Of a stretch of 64,000 nt of DNA, positions 37,601 to 50,200 are shown one piece after another (the first letter of the stretch is position 1; the number at the start of each line of letters is the position of its first letter). Below the pieces are notes generated by a model. The model was not told the DNA's origin. It saw nothing but the letters and a program-made list of their open reading frames with translations, and made no database searches. The stretch is from NCBI GenBank assembly GCA_003864495.1, contig ML133454.1:1273149-1337148 (forward strand), written 5' to 3'. A program made the position numbers and the translations under genes. This stretch comes from Nemopilema nomurai. Its lineage: Eukaryota; Cnidaria; Scyphozoa; Rhizostomeae; Rhizostomatidae.

Positions 37601-40600
37601 CCATCCCCTGTCTCTTCATTTGCTTATAAAGACCAGCTCACTGCTTCCAACCCAAACAATTTCTAATTGAATTGCTATACTTTGCTCTCTGTTCCAGGAC
37701 CCAGCCGCCAGTTGGGACGTTAACGACAATGACCCAGACCCGTTTCCAAGATATGACCCTACTAATGAAAACAAGTAAGTCGAATTTCATTTTAACTTAG
37801 GCCAACGTCGATCAAGCGCTCCTTTTCTACGTTTCCCCGAGTCTTATTTAACAAACAATTCACAATATGCCACTGTGGAGCCTGAAAGTGTACTTTATTA
37901 TTAGGCACGGAACCCGCTGCGCGGGCGAAGTAGCTGCGGAGGCCAATAACAGTAAGTGTGGCGTTGGAGTTGCATTCAATGCGAGAATCGGCGGCGTTCG
38001 AATGCTTGATGGCAGAGTGACGGATCGAGTCGAGGCTGAGTCGCTGAGCTTGAACCCGCAATACATCGACATATACAGTGCGAGCTGGGGGCCCAGTGAC
38101 GATGGAATGACAGTGGAAGGCCCAGGGACTCTTGCGTCCGCTGCCTTCGCAAATGGAATCGCAAAGGTGAGTTTGCCGGATGGTATAATGTTTATGGCAA
38201 ATCACTACCAATCGGTTGTGTATCTGCTACGATTACACTTTTCAACGTACAATGACAAGTGTTTTGAACGCAACAAACAAGGACGCAATTCTATGATCTG
38301 TTTATTCCAAGCAGCTCCATTTTGATTTGAAAATTTGAAACAAAGGACGTTTAGGCCCTAGCACTGATTCGTACCACGTAAGGAATACTAGCGCCAGGGC
38401 TAGGGCTATGTGATGTGAATCTGTGCTAGCGCTGAATAATTACGGATTGATACACTGAACTGATCAAATGAACTAGCACCCGTTATCTTTTTCATGACAG
38501 TACCTGTAAGCTTTCATTGCACTTCTGCACCAAGTTGATTATGCATCCTTGGTTTCAGGGACGAGGAGGTCTGGGTTCCATTTACGTATGGGCGTCGGGG
38601 AACGGGGGTCGACACGACGACAGCTGTAACTGCGATGGCTACACTGCCAGCATCTATACACTGTCGATAAGCTCAAGTTCAGACCACGGAGAGAGCCCCT
38701 GGTACAGCGAAGCGTGTGCGTCGACGTTGGCGACTACGCTGAGCAGCGGTGCCCACGGCGAAAAGAGAATCGTAAGTTCAGTTGCACACCGAATAACGCA
38801 ACGTACAGTTGCTTGGCTGTTGCGTTGTAGGGCGATGTTGCGATAACGTAGGGATGCAATAACCTTGTGCGGTCGCGTTGCGATAACTTGGGGGGGGGGC
38901 AGTAACCTTCTTATGTCCAAAACAGTCTGCACAAGTAATGCGTTGGCGCTGATGTGTGCCCAAGTTTTATGCTTAATACACCCCAATAGTGCCATAGCTA
39001 CAATTTGTAACCTATTTATTTTGACCTTTCAAATGCCAATACTTATACAGCCCACTTTCGCAATCACTGCTTTATACAGCTGTCAATTAATCCCGCATTT
39101 CTTTCAGATCTTTGAAAAACAGCCGTCTTATACTGCTAAAAACTTTATTGAGCCCCTTCCCCCCTCCTGAGTTTCTAAAAATAGAAAGACTAGCAATTTT
39201 GCTTAACGGACGGCAGTAATAAAATCTGAGACGACCTCCATATTTGCCTTCAATGCCTTCAACTCAAATTTGGCTTCGGTTATGGCGGAGAACATTCTTT
39301 GAAGCACTTAAAAGTTACGTGATGATGCTAGGAAGCCTAGCTCTCCTGTCTCTACATTAATGGCAACAAATGCCCCTCTGTTTATTATGCCTGAATGAGT
39401 CTTTCAGCTACTTAATATGACGAGAAGCCTCACAAACCTTCAACAGCCTTTAATGCCACCGATGAAAGGAAATGTTTCTTTTCTAGTGGAGTGGACATTC
39501 TTTCAAGTGCTTTAGCATGTTAAGCTAAGCTTCAAGTATTTCTGACGTTTCTCGCAATTGATTAAATGCGCTAATACCCCCATACAGAGGCGCGGAAACC
39601 GAGAGATTTCTTAATATAATTAGTGCATCAAAAGGACTGGTCCATTTGGACAAAAAGAAATCGAATGACCTACAAAAAATCCGTAGGTTCATAATTAGCG
39701 CAAATTTGGCATCATTTCAATTTAAGAAGCTTTTTGAACGCCAGAGACCTGTATTGTGTCTACTAAGGCTCTTAACTTATCCTTTCTCCATGTTTTGTGA
39801 CAATGAAAGACTGTCCTTGATAACCTCGGATTGTCCCTTTGGGTTTCTCCCACTTGGGCGAAGTAACCTACAGAAGCTGGAAGGAGCAGGCGTAGCCCTT
39901 CAGTCGGAAGTAATTCAGAGAATATTGATAAATTCATCGGAGAGAATTTTGTTGTAAAGGCTAGTTTTCACAGGAAATATTTATCCAGTTCAAAGTAGCA
40001 CTTATTCTTGCTGCTCAAATTCACGTCTTTCCATAATCTTCATATTTATGCGCCCTGTGGCAACTGTGACTTCAAGCTTTCTCTTCGTTTGCTAAGGTCT
40101 CCCCCCGTCGAAAATTGAAGCTCCTCCGTGGGAGAATTTCTAGCACGACAACTGACTAATGGGTAACGTTTTATGTGAACCAAGGTTGTCTCAGATGGAC
40201 CCAGACATTAGTTTGACAACAGTATCGATGCGCCACAAGGCAGACTGATTCATGTTGATCAAGGCAGCTAATATTCAGTATCTGTCGCGCCATATCGAAT
40301 CATCACGTGCAATTGAGTTCAGCCTCGACGTAGATATCAGATTCAATTATAAGGAAGTGGTTTGCGAGGGTCTTTTATCAAATTGGCTGCTGCCTGGCTC
40401 AAATAGAATCCACGTTTATCTAAGTATGGCTTGGCCTCTCTTTGGGTTACGTATATTGTGGCAATGTATGAACTAACACGCAGTAAATACGCCTCGTTTC
40501 CACGCGTGTGCGCTTTGCAGACATCGAATTTCTGGCCAATTGAGCCATAACAGCTTTCCCACCATAGCATCCCCACCATAGCATCCCCCACCATAGCATC

Positions 40601-43031
40601 CCCCAGCCTAGAAAGTAGCTTTTTTGTTTGCAACCCTACTTAAAATTGCTTCATTATTTACCACCATCTACCTATTTAAAATGAAAGGCTCACCTGGTCT
40701 TGTGCGTTCCATAAACGATGGCTTTTGTTCCTCGTTCAGGTTACCACGGATCTGCATAACCTTTGCACAGAGAGACACACTGGTACATCTGCATCGGCAC
40801 CTCTAGCAGCAGGGATACTTGCTTTGGCCCTTGAAAAGAAGTAAGTATGATGTCACTTGCGAAGGAGTTTTGCTTCATTTCCTCTAGAAAGAAGCTTCTT
40901 TAGCCCATTTATTCCTTGAGACATACCGTTATAAACTAAGACCTTGAAAAAACCCACTCACATGAATAATATTAGGTATGGAACACCACTTTGTCCTTTT
41001 CAAGGGCATATAGTGACATCTTAGAGTCCTTGAGACAACAGTCAATCGTGAAGATGGTATTCAGGTTGTTTCGCTATAATGTAGGGACCGTTTAGCCCGC
41101 CTAGGGTAAGAAACATTCTATATTATTCTAGTTCTACTCCTAGCCTTTCTACTCTTACCTATTTCAAAACAACCATTTATTGTTGGAAGTGACATGCAAT
41201 GAAGTCCTGAGCCAAAAATTAGCTTAAAATGCCCATTTGTTAAAAAGTGCATTTTAGGGGGTAGAAAACCGCGCTTGGAGGTGTGCTCCATCAATTTAGG
41301 AACATTCCAATGTACACAATTGCTTATCCTTTTAGAAAACGCACTAATGTCTACGCATATTGACCATTCAACATTTGAGTGGGGGACTTGCCATTTAGTT
41401 AAGAGTAGGCAAGTTATGCTGAAGTTGAACGTATAGCTTTGGTGGATAGCCATGAATAAATCGCTTGAAATGCTTGCTACCAGAGTTGTTTACTGAAATC
41501 TGTTGCTTCTTTCAGTCCCAAGCTAACCTGGCGTGATGTGCAGCATATTGTGGTGTCAAGTGCCAACTGGCAGCCCCTGAAGCATGACACGGACTGGAGA
41601 ATGAACGGCGTTGGTTTCCACGTGAACGAGAAGTTTGGCTTCGGTTTGCTGGATGCAGAGAGGGTCGTCAGCAAGGCCGATCCCAAGACGTGGAAGAATG
41701 TGCCCGAGAGCAGGGAGTGTCGCGGGAAAAGCTTCTCAGATGCAAAGTGAGCCATGTCTAAAGTATCTACAAGCGCCATGCAAAATTGCGTCGCCTGACT
41801 TCTGTTTATTGCTTTATAGACTTTATAAGCTCTTACCGTAGTAGGTTTGGTTAAGACAGTCACAATTTGTTAAATGTTGATTATTTTGTTACAGAGCACT
41901 GCGGTGGAATCAGCCTCTTACTGTCGAAATTGAAACTGACGGTTGCCTTGGAACGAAGAATGAGATTCGCTACCTAGAGCACGTGCAGCTGATTCTGACA
42001 CTTGACTACAGCAGAAGAGGAGACTTGACAATCTTATTGACAACACCAATGGGGACAAAGTCGATTCTGCTACCGACAAGATCAGAGGACTCGTCTGACG
42101 AGGGCTTCAAGAGATGGCCTTTCATGACGACGCACGCATGGGGGGAGGATCCTCGAGGAAATGGACCTTGGAAATTCGAGACGCAGGGGATGCCCGTGCC
42201 AATACTGGTACTCTTAGGGACTGGCAATTGGTCCTTTATGGAACCAAGCAGAAACCTAATCACTTGAAAGTGACTCATCCTGATATCCCAATTCACCGAA
42301 AAGCAGTGTCTGACGACACCAAGTCGGTACAAGGCAACCAACAGGCCTCTGTCACCATCACCAAGGTCACCTACACGTTTGGCTCAAGGCCCATGTTGCA
42401 GTCGCTGCCAAATCCTGGTGCACCAGCGCCAAGACAAGGCCTGTCTCCCAGCCTGAGCCTCTCCCCCAGTCTGCCCGATCTTCCTACCATAGCCCCTCTT
42501 AATAACATTCTACCAAAGAAAGAAACACAAACTATTGGTCAGCCAGCACACATCATTGACAACCTGTTGGCCTCATCTGTCGCCAACCTGCCTCGTTTTC
42601 AAAATCCTGCATTTTCACAGGGGACGCCAAACTTTGGCAGCCTCGGTGTGGCGCGGCCACAGAACTTTCAAGGTGCAGGATACAGTGAGACCCCTTATTC
42701 GCTGATGCAAACGCGCAGTAACATCCCATTTGCAAATTACATGAAGCACTTAAGCCCAAGAAACTACCAGTCCCAGAGCATTACGAATTACTATTTAGGG
42801 CAAGATCAACGGAATCAACGATCCAGGATTGCATATCCTTATAAATGGAGGTCGCCCGTCGCAGGAATGAGAGTGGTAGCGGATCCTCGAGCACCATTTT
42901 GGGACTATTTCGGACGGAATTTTAGGAAGCGCTCTTTGAAGGGTCCGGAGGGACAAAGAGACAAAAAATACTCCAAAAGACCTAATAGTTTAATGAGAAC
43001 TGTCAAAAGGGGCAACTTTCAGCAAACGTAA
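25692..43031 (+). CDS. PC1/3-like (furin/kexin family) proprotein convertase, 11 exons
   Basis: Exons: 25692-25898, 34980-35084, 35319-35444, 36399-36528, 37159-37196, 37698-37774, 37905-38166, 38559-38771, 40740-40840, 41516-41746 and 41895-43031, all GT-AG with matching phases; about 875 residues. The order is signal peptide (1-29), prodomain with secondary site RRSRR (86-90) and primary site RQKR (116-119), S8 catalytic domain, P domain with RRGDL, then a Cys-free tail. The catalytic triad is Asp188 (ILDDG), His229 (KHGTRCAG) and Ser403 (HTGTSASAP); the oxyanion Asn330 (WASGNGG) excludes PC2. Such enzymes cut prohormones and neuropeptide precursors after dibasic sites. The RRSRR site, SNIPFANY in the tail and absence of a Cys-rich domain or membrane anchor favour PC1/3 over furin, although parts of the catalytic domain read furin-like. 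Near 42157-42162 the frame shifts by one base, so the last exon is not open as given. The tail has further dibasic sites (RKR, SKR, VKR). Confidence 0.92.
28901..28942. repeat. Perfect 19-bp direct repeat, two copies
   Basis: TTTGTGACTAAAAAAGGAT occurs at 28901-28919 and 28924-28942, separated by four bases. It looks like a recent local duplication. Confidence 0.9.
29494..29824 (-). CDS. Possible last exon of an unrecognised gene nested in intron 1
   Basis: A strong minus-strand acceptor (ACTGTTTCAG, exon from 29824) leads into about 110 open codons ending with TAA at 29496-29494. The translation is balanced in composition, for example [20 protein letters not shown] and [15 protein letters not shown], and local GC is above the surroundings. 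I do not recognise the family. A second open stretch at about 31130-31235 on the same strand ends at a possible GTATCT donor and could be an upstream exon, but the linking exons are not evident. It may equally be a pseudogene piece or chance. Confidence 0.25.
35825..36187. mobile_element. MITE copy B of the TA-flanked family, 363 bp
   Basis: It begins TACACGCTTTTTTTATAAGG and ends AAGAAAAGCGTGTA. It lies in the intron before the convertase exon at 36399 and is an inverted-orientation relative of the element at 22451-22816. Its TIRs are about 24 bases (CACGCTTTTTTTATAAGGAACC and complement). No coding capacity. Confidence 0.85.
37388..37441. repeat. Three tandem copies of a 19-20 bp unit
   Basis: CCCAGGTAGCCAATGTGTT is repeated three times, the last copy partial, inside a convertase intron. 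Each copy contains CCAAT on the complementary strand of the GCCAATG core region, but no role can be shown. Confidence 0.85.
40561..40604. repeat. Three tandem copies of a 14-15 bp unit
   Basis: ACCATAGCATCCCC is repeated at 40561, 40575 and 40590 within a convertase intron. It is a simple micro/minisatellite. Confidence 0.85.
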
Positions 43032-45000
43032 CGGCTAAAGAGATGTAGCATGTTAAAATTTAATTAGTGGGAGACCTTATCGGAAGCATTACTTATTTAG
43101 TTTCTAAAAACAACATTCAGCTTTTCAAAGGCATCTAAAACACCTCGATTTTTCCTGTACATCATTTATTTTAATGAATGTCAGACTTCATAACTTTAGT
43201 GTTCATAGCTTCATGTTTGGTGAATTCGAGAATCAAAATTCATCTCTTGACTTGGCTGATTACATACAAAAACTATTCGTCATTAATCCTTCTGTAGAAA
43301 TCTCAGTTCTCCAAGTTAAACCCATTATTCGACTCATGCCATTTAACACTGTAAGCATCAGAATTAGGTGGGAGGGCAGCTCAACAAACTGGATTTGTAA
43401 ATATCGATTTGTTTGCATGAAAGGCTGAATGTCTGTTGCTCTTGTGGTTTGAAATTAATTTATGGTAAAAATTACATCTGGAGTTGGGAAATAATTTGCG
43501 GCCAGCCTGAATACAGCTGTGTTTGATTACTTATCAAAGTAAAACATTGTATCTAAATATTTTCTCCGTCGGTGCAACACTTCTCTTTCTGGTTGAAACC
43601 TGTAAATAGTCCTGCTGCTATGAAACTTTATTTAATTTACACAACGTGAAACGGATTCAATTAATATATATATTACTTTACGGTTATGTCTACGTGCTAC
43701 GCGTCACCAAATTGTCCTAGAGTAATATATAAGGTAGAGGTTTCAACTCGTAAAGCACTTTGTGGAATGCGTGATGTGGTATACATTCATGCCTGTCTTT
43801 TTTTCCCTTACCTTACCATAGACATACCTGAGCTATGATCACCCTTCCAGCACTTTCAGTCCCCCTCATTTCTAGCATTATCTTTAAAATTATAACTTTA
43901 TGCCAGTCTCTCTCAATGCGAAATTGTCCAGAGTACCGAAGAAAATAGTTGGAAGCTTTTGAGTTGAAGGTGGCGTAGGTTGAAACAGGTAAAAATAAAT
44001 TAAAAATGCAACATGCAATGAAATTATTGGTAGTTGTCATTTCAAATAAGCACCAATGACGTAGAAACATTTTTGTAATTCTGTTCACAAGCTAATGACA
44101 CTTCATTAAATGCTTAAAAAGTAAATAGTTCTGACGAGTATTTAATAACCACTGACAGAGTAGGGCTCCATACTTAGTTAGTTCGCTAAAGCAATTTTTG
44201 CCGTGTCAAAAACTCAAGTATGGAGACATTAATTCTCAGTATTGACATTAATCACTGAGTTTTTCGGAACAAAATAGCCAAAATATTTCCTTTTAGGCCG
44301 TTAAATGGTAGTTTCCTTTCTAGATTGTGTCTTTGCAGCACAGTTGAATTTCATCAAACGTCCAGAATTAATTTGGATAAACACCCCTGTTCTTTTTTGT
44401 GCCGGTAAATGATAATTTATTTTTTGGGATTTGAAGCACGATAGCTAGTAATAATATGATTCATTTTTTATAATTATGGGTTGATTTTCATCATAAATTT
44501 TGTCTCTATTTTTGTTTTCTTCTGAGATGACAACAAAGCCTAGCTGTGCATTTTGTTGGTGTGAGTGGTTTCACTGTAGACTTCGGATGTTGAGGTCTGA
44601 TTAAATGAAAGCTCCTTATCTAATTTAAAAGATAACATCAAAGTCCCTCAGGTATCAAATGGCTCTAATTTCAGCTAAAATAATCCGCCTTGTAAGTGCT
44701 GTTGGCTTTGTGTGTGGCCTACATTTTCATTCAATAGCATTGGATCTCATGGTTATCGTTTAATCAATTTAACACCTGATTAGAATATCAATTAGACCTT
44801 TGGTTTCTTGGTTGCAACGAATTTTCTTCAATGCGAGCCGGTCTCTTTCCCCTTAATAAAGCTTTGAGGCAACAAGTATCGAACAGAAAGCGACTTTACG
44901 CCTTGTAATTTGAAGCAGATGATTAAAAACTGCAGCCCACCTGACTTAAGGCTATAACAACGAGCGTGTTTCCCAATATATATTTTCAATCACAAGGTTA

Positions 45001-45377
45001 CACTCTTTTTTATAAGAATCCTAACTTTTTGCCAAGCCTCAATATTCTCGATTTTGACCCTAAGATAAGTCCTAAATTATTCCTGTCCAACATAAGGTTA
45101 CATTCACCTTAAGATTAAAGGAAAGTGTTAAATCTTTTTTGATGTGTTGCTTCATCACAAATTTCAACAAGAAGAAAAAGAACAACAAACTTGACATTAA
45201 AATGCAGAATCTAATGATACAAATACGATCCTAATACGATTACAATACAGTTTTTTGCTTTGGAAGAAAATTCAGATTGAGGAAAAATTTAAGTCTTGAT
45301 TAGGGTTGAGCCTCGCATTATTCTAAGATTTTAGCCATTTTTAGCCCCAATATACTTTATTCTTATAAATTGGTGCG
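45001..45377. mobile_element. Diverged TA-flanked TIR element, 377 bp
   Basis: The left end CACTCTTTTTTATAAGAATC follows TA (44999-45000), and the right end TTCTTATAAATTGGTGCG precedes TA (45378-45379). The termini resemble those of the family at 22451 and 35825 (CAC-CTTTTTTATAAG), but the interior is not obviously the same. It may be an older or sister family. Confidence 0.45.
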
Positions 45378-46880
45378 TATAAGAACAATGACTACTCTTG
45401 TACCATTTGCAATCATGTTGCAGCAACAACTACAAATGTGGTTTGATATGATTGACTGTTTATATTTCAAACTGCAATTTTCAGCAAACAATGAAGTAAA
45501 AATGAATTTCAAAAGTTTCTGACTTATTTTGCGAAGTAAAAGTTGATTGACTGAGCCTCTGCCTCATTGTCCTATGAGTTCCGAAAAATTGGTGCTGCGT
45601 GGTTTATCAAATGATTAAAATTTGACATTTCGTTGAGACCCAGACATTCTCAATGAGTTGGTGTCTGAGGGGTGCAAGATTGCTGGCACCGTTGGCATAA
45701 AAATAAACGCTCAACAACAATTACTGAATAAGATTAACCTCCTAGCAAGCCACAGCTATTTATAAAATTATATTCACACTTATTTGTGAAAAATTATTGC
45801 TTACAAGGAAGGATGTATTCAACAAACATCAGATGTATATGAAACCATGTTGCACTTTCCTTTTCAACCCCTGTCTACTGTTGTTGTTTTCATCCAATGT
45901 GAAATGTCTTCATCCTTCGACACATTGTCCATTCATTCACTTTGACTTGACGAAGCCAACTTTTCGTGCGGTTTTAGCGAGCAGAGAACAAGTAAGCGAT
46001 AAAGAAACTTTCTGCCGCTCTCCCATTTTTGAAAATTTCCTTGCTTTCAATTCAAAATAATTTCAGCATTATTAGGTTAGAGTTACATTTCTCTTGTAGT
46101 CCAGTAGGCGGGCGAAGAAAGTGGCTTAATAAACTCGCGCTAATGCTCACGTCATCTATAAAATCCCGCCAAAACCGAGATATTTTTCATAACTATGCAC
46201 ACAATGCTGAGTAGCCATTTTCTTTTTCACCGCTCCCTTGCTTTGTCACGCCCAGAGATATCTTAATTCGGCCAAAATTTCAAGGTTTGAATTTATTTTC
46301 TCCTCAATATTTCCGATGGACACTACTTTCGACTCATGGCTACAGCACTGTGCCAGGAATAATTCTGACACTCGCCTTTGAAATTCTGATCCACAATGTG
46401 TCCTAAGTTTCCTTCTACTTGATAGGAGAATAAACGAAAGGAGAATTAAAAGAGAATGAAATGAAGGTTACTAAAGAAGAACTCACCATTGATGTTTACA
46501 GTTGCTATTTCGAGGGCCTACTTTGCTTCGCAAGCTACGTTTATAAGGCTTTCCGCAGCACAGACAAACCTTGCATGTTGCTTCTTCGGTGACATAAATA
46601 CATCAGATTTCCCAAAAGACGACTTGCTAACAACAGCGAACAGCAAGTGAGGTCTCTTGAGACTGATGCCATTGTTGTCCTCTTATCATTCAATGGAATA
46701 CTTTCAAAAACTCCGTGTGAACAATAATTCAAATTTTAATTCCCTCTAGAAAAATTTCTGGATCTAAAGGATCCCCTTTCACAGTCAAATAAGGATAAGA
46801 GCTTTGAAACACATGTCACTTGGGTAGTTAGAATTTAAGACCCAAGGGAATGGAGGCGCGATGATTGGAAAGGTTTCGTG

Positions 46881-46925
46881 TCAATCAATCAATCCATCAG
46901 TCGATCGACCAATCAACCAATCAGT
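46881..46925. repeat. AATC/CAAT-type tetranucleotide microsatellite
   Basis: A run of imperfect AATC units (AATCAATCAATCCATCAGTC and onward). Diverged and short. Confidence 0.8.
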
Positions 46926-47252
46926 CAATTCTAAGATGCATTTACTTCTTTTGTAAATGTTTTTTAAATATATATAGCAAACTTAGTTTTCAAGAAGGAA
47001 CAGAAAAGAAACACGATGGTATAATAAAATGGAAGTCTTTTAATTTCAAGAAGAAATAAATCGCGAAAAATAATAGACATCACTTGTATAATCATACATG
47101 GGAAATATGATAATGAACGATCCGTAATCATCTCTTTTAAACCCATAAATAAAACAATTCTATAAATATTTGCAAAGTAATGAAAAAAGAGGAATAATTC
47201 TCAACTACATTAACATTGGAATGACGTTTTACGTTGACAAAGATGAGCAATA

Positions 47253-50200
47253 CTATGCATCAAGGTTTCTGATAATCTCATTTGTGTATTCAGAACATTT
47301 TGCGTTTCCGCCGAGATCTCCAGTGATAACCTAGAAAGAACATCATCGAAATCAAGTGGCTATAAAATAAGAGGTAAAAGCAACTTTGGAAAACGCCTTC
47401 AGAGAATTCAGAAGAAGAAAGATATCAAAAATCAGCAGCCAGTAAAGAAAATGCAAAAACATCGTTGGTTTGGAGAGAAGCCTGTCTAGGTTCAAGTTTA
47501 TCTTCAGAAGCCTCCAATTTCTTTCCTGCTAAAATACAAGTCAGAATTTACTTCGACTCACGACAGATATGGCTGCAATCTACATCACAGTCTGTCAGAC
47601 AACTGATGCTCAAAATGACTCACTTTTCCGTCGCTTATAGTTTTTAAGCAGGACTTCTCTATCCTTTCTGCGTAAGAATTTAATTTCATATGCTTCAGCA
47701 TCATGACACCACTAAGGAGGAGCGCAGTCGGATTTGCCTTGTCCTGTCCAGCAATATCTGGGGCAGTTCCGTGGACCTGAAGATGAAAACCATTTCTAGC
47801 TTTAAATAACAGAAAGAAGTAAATTTCGTTTGAAATGAGTGATTTTAGAAGCAAAGACTAGCGAGAAGCAGATGAGACACACCTATCAAGGTTAATAGAG
47901 CATTTATCAAGCAGGAATTAAAGACGAATCCTAATCATGTCCTGTCAACGAGACAACGATGCAATGGGTATTCTAAGCAAGAGGTCTGGTGGTTTAGAAC
48001 ACAACAAATAAGGGACAAAATAAGATAGATTTGAATGAAAACTCACTGCTTCGAAGACAGCGACTCCGTCTTTCCCAATATTGCCACTTGGGGTCAGGCC
48101 CAGGCCCCCAATGAGTCCAGCACACAGGTCACTAAAAATTTGAAATGGCTGGCATTGAAATGAGGCCATTTAGTGGCGGAGGTAGGCTTATGCAATGATT
48201 AAATAAAAAAGTCAAGGAACAGTGAAAGTGGCTTCTAATATCCGTTCAATTTGGGGCCATCGTGCGGTGCCAGTTGGGAGCAAGGGTTTCATTTCTAGGC
48301 CTGTTTCTCTTATGAACTAAGCCTGTTTTCTTATACTAAGCCTGTTTCTCTTGTGAACAAGGCCTGTTTCTCGTGTTTCTCTTGTGAACTCCTAAACATG
48401 ATTCTTGCATGGCCCAAGCACCTGACTAAACAGTGACCAAACGCTCATTTAGCCTCTTCCTTGATCTAGCCTCTTTTTGACGGGAATATCCGTAGCTACA
48501 GCTACTGTCCGTAGGCGATCCTATCGTTTCTAGGCATCTATCGGTCAGGTGAACGTTTATCATTGTCTTTCATTGGTACATAGACATGATTAACCAGCTC
48601 ACTGTTTAGTTAGCTTCTTCAGGTGCAAACATCCTAGAACATTTGACGACCAGCTGCCATTGCTACATGTATAACATCAATTGTAATCAATTAATCCTGT
48701 AATCATTGAAACTAAAAGACAAAGCGCCACCAACAACGAAAGGGATACAAGGCGTTTGGGACAGTTGCAAACTGGGCGTGAAACTGCGAGGAATGTAAAC
48801 AACGAAGGAGATCTTAGATATCGTCGATATAAAACAAATTACGTGAAGAATCCATCGCCTAGTAAGAAGTGGAGATGAAACAAGACACCATACACATATA
48901 TTTGACACCATAAACATAAGGAACTTAATAAAATGTTGGCAACCGAAATGATTATGAAAATTCTTTGTTGATTCAAACCTGAGAATGTCACCATACAGAT
49001 TAGGCATGACCAGCACATCAAATTCTGTTGGGTCCTTGACCATCTATCAAAATAGAACAAACGAATGGTGAACATCGTCTAGTCAAAATTAACTACACTC
49101 AATGAAAACTGACAGCATTAAGAGCCATCATGTGTCAATTCAAAGTAGCCCTGCAAAAAGCAGAATGGCTCTAGTGAATGCTTCTAAAGATCAATAGCAT
49201 CATAGCAAATGGTAATACGAGGTCAATAAATAGTAATTACATTCAGGCAGGTTGTGTCAAGATACATCTCACTGTACTTGATGTCCTTGTTTCTCTCTGC
49301 AGCTTCGCGACAACATTGTAGGAACAGGCCGTCTGATCGTCTCCTAATAAATTAAACAGTCTACTTACAAATCATTCAAATGTAACAGCTTTCTAGAAGG
49401 TATTTTTGCAAAATGAATGTGATTTTACGTCACTACATTCGTATCTTTCCTAAATCAGATGCTTAAACGCATCATTATCAGCCAAACAGTTGACATGAAT
49501 TAGTTTCTAGGTTGAGCTGGGTAGACAGAGGAATATAAATTATAGTGTTGGGTAATCCTTCCTACCAACAGGATGCACACTCGATTTGTTATTGGCTATT
49601 GAAAAAGAACTAAGGATCAGTCCTAGATGGCGTCATCCTTTCATTGTCGCTTTGAGAAAGATATGACGCTTAAAAGACTATGGTTATCAGGACTGTGTTT
49701 ACTATAACTCATTCGCAAAAGGGCCGACAGCAGAATCGTTCATATAAGAAGCAAAATCTGTTGATGCTTAATTTAAAAACAAACAGCTGGTTACATGATG
49801 TTTGCCTTGTGGACGGCTGTCACTGTTTGCCTGGCATTGTCCCTAGCAAAACTGAACGCGAAGTCTGCTATCCTTTGAGATGCGTCCCTTGTTATGAGTT
49901 TGATACTCTGCACAACGCCCTCAACAACCTAGAAGCAAACATGGCACAAACGAACATTAACTATTGATCGACACATATTACCGACAATGTTGGGCGAGGC
50001 ACTATCAAATTTTGGTTTTAAATTACCCTGAGAGTCAAGAGCCCCAATTTACGAGACTTCAAAGGGCGTGTCAGAAGGAATTTTCAAAGGAAATTCTTTT
50101 CACTGGGACAAATACTGCATGTCCAAAAATACATCCCCACAGTTTTCTTTACGAAACATAACGAATATGTATTGCACTAACTGCAAAAGAGCAAACTGCG

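Larger units (their letters stand above)
43032..47252. other. Intergenic between the convertase and IDH3A genes
   Basis: The two genes converge here. The left part presumably holds the convertase 3' UTR (AATAAA near 43994 is one possible signal) and the right end the IDH3A 3' UTR. A TIR element is at 45001-45377 and an AATC-type microsatellite near 46881. No gene is supported. Confidence 0.45.

Noticed and set aside
39646..39957. 103-codon plus-strand frame in a convertase intron
   Set aside because: No exon boundaries in phase with the flanking exons and no recognisable domain; intron sequence.
42157..42162. Programmed -1 ribosomal frameshift in the convertase
   Set aside because: There is no canonical X-XXY-YYZ heptamer or obvious downstream structure; a missing base is simpler.
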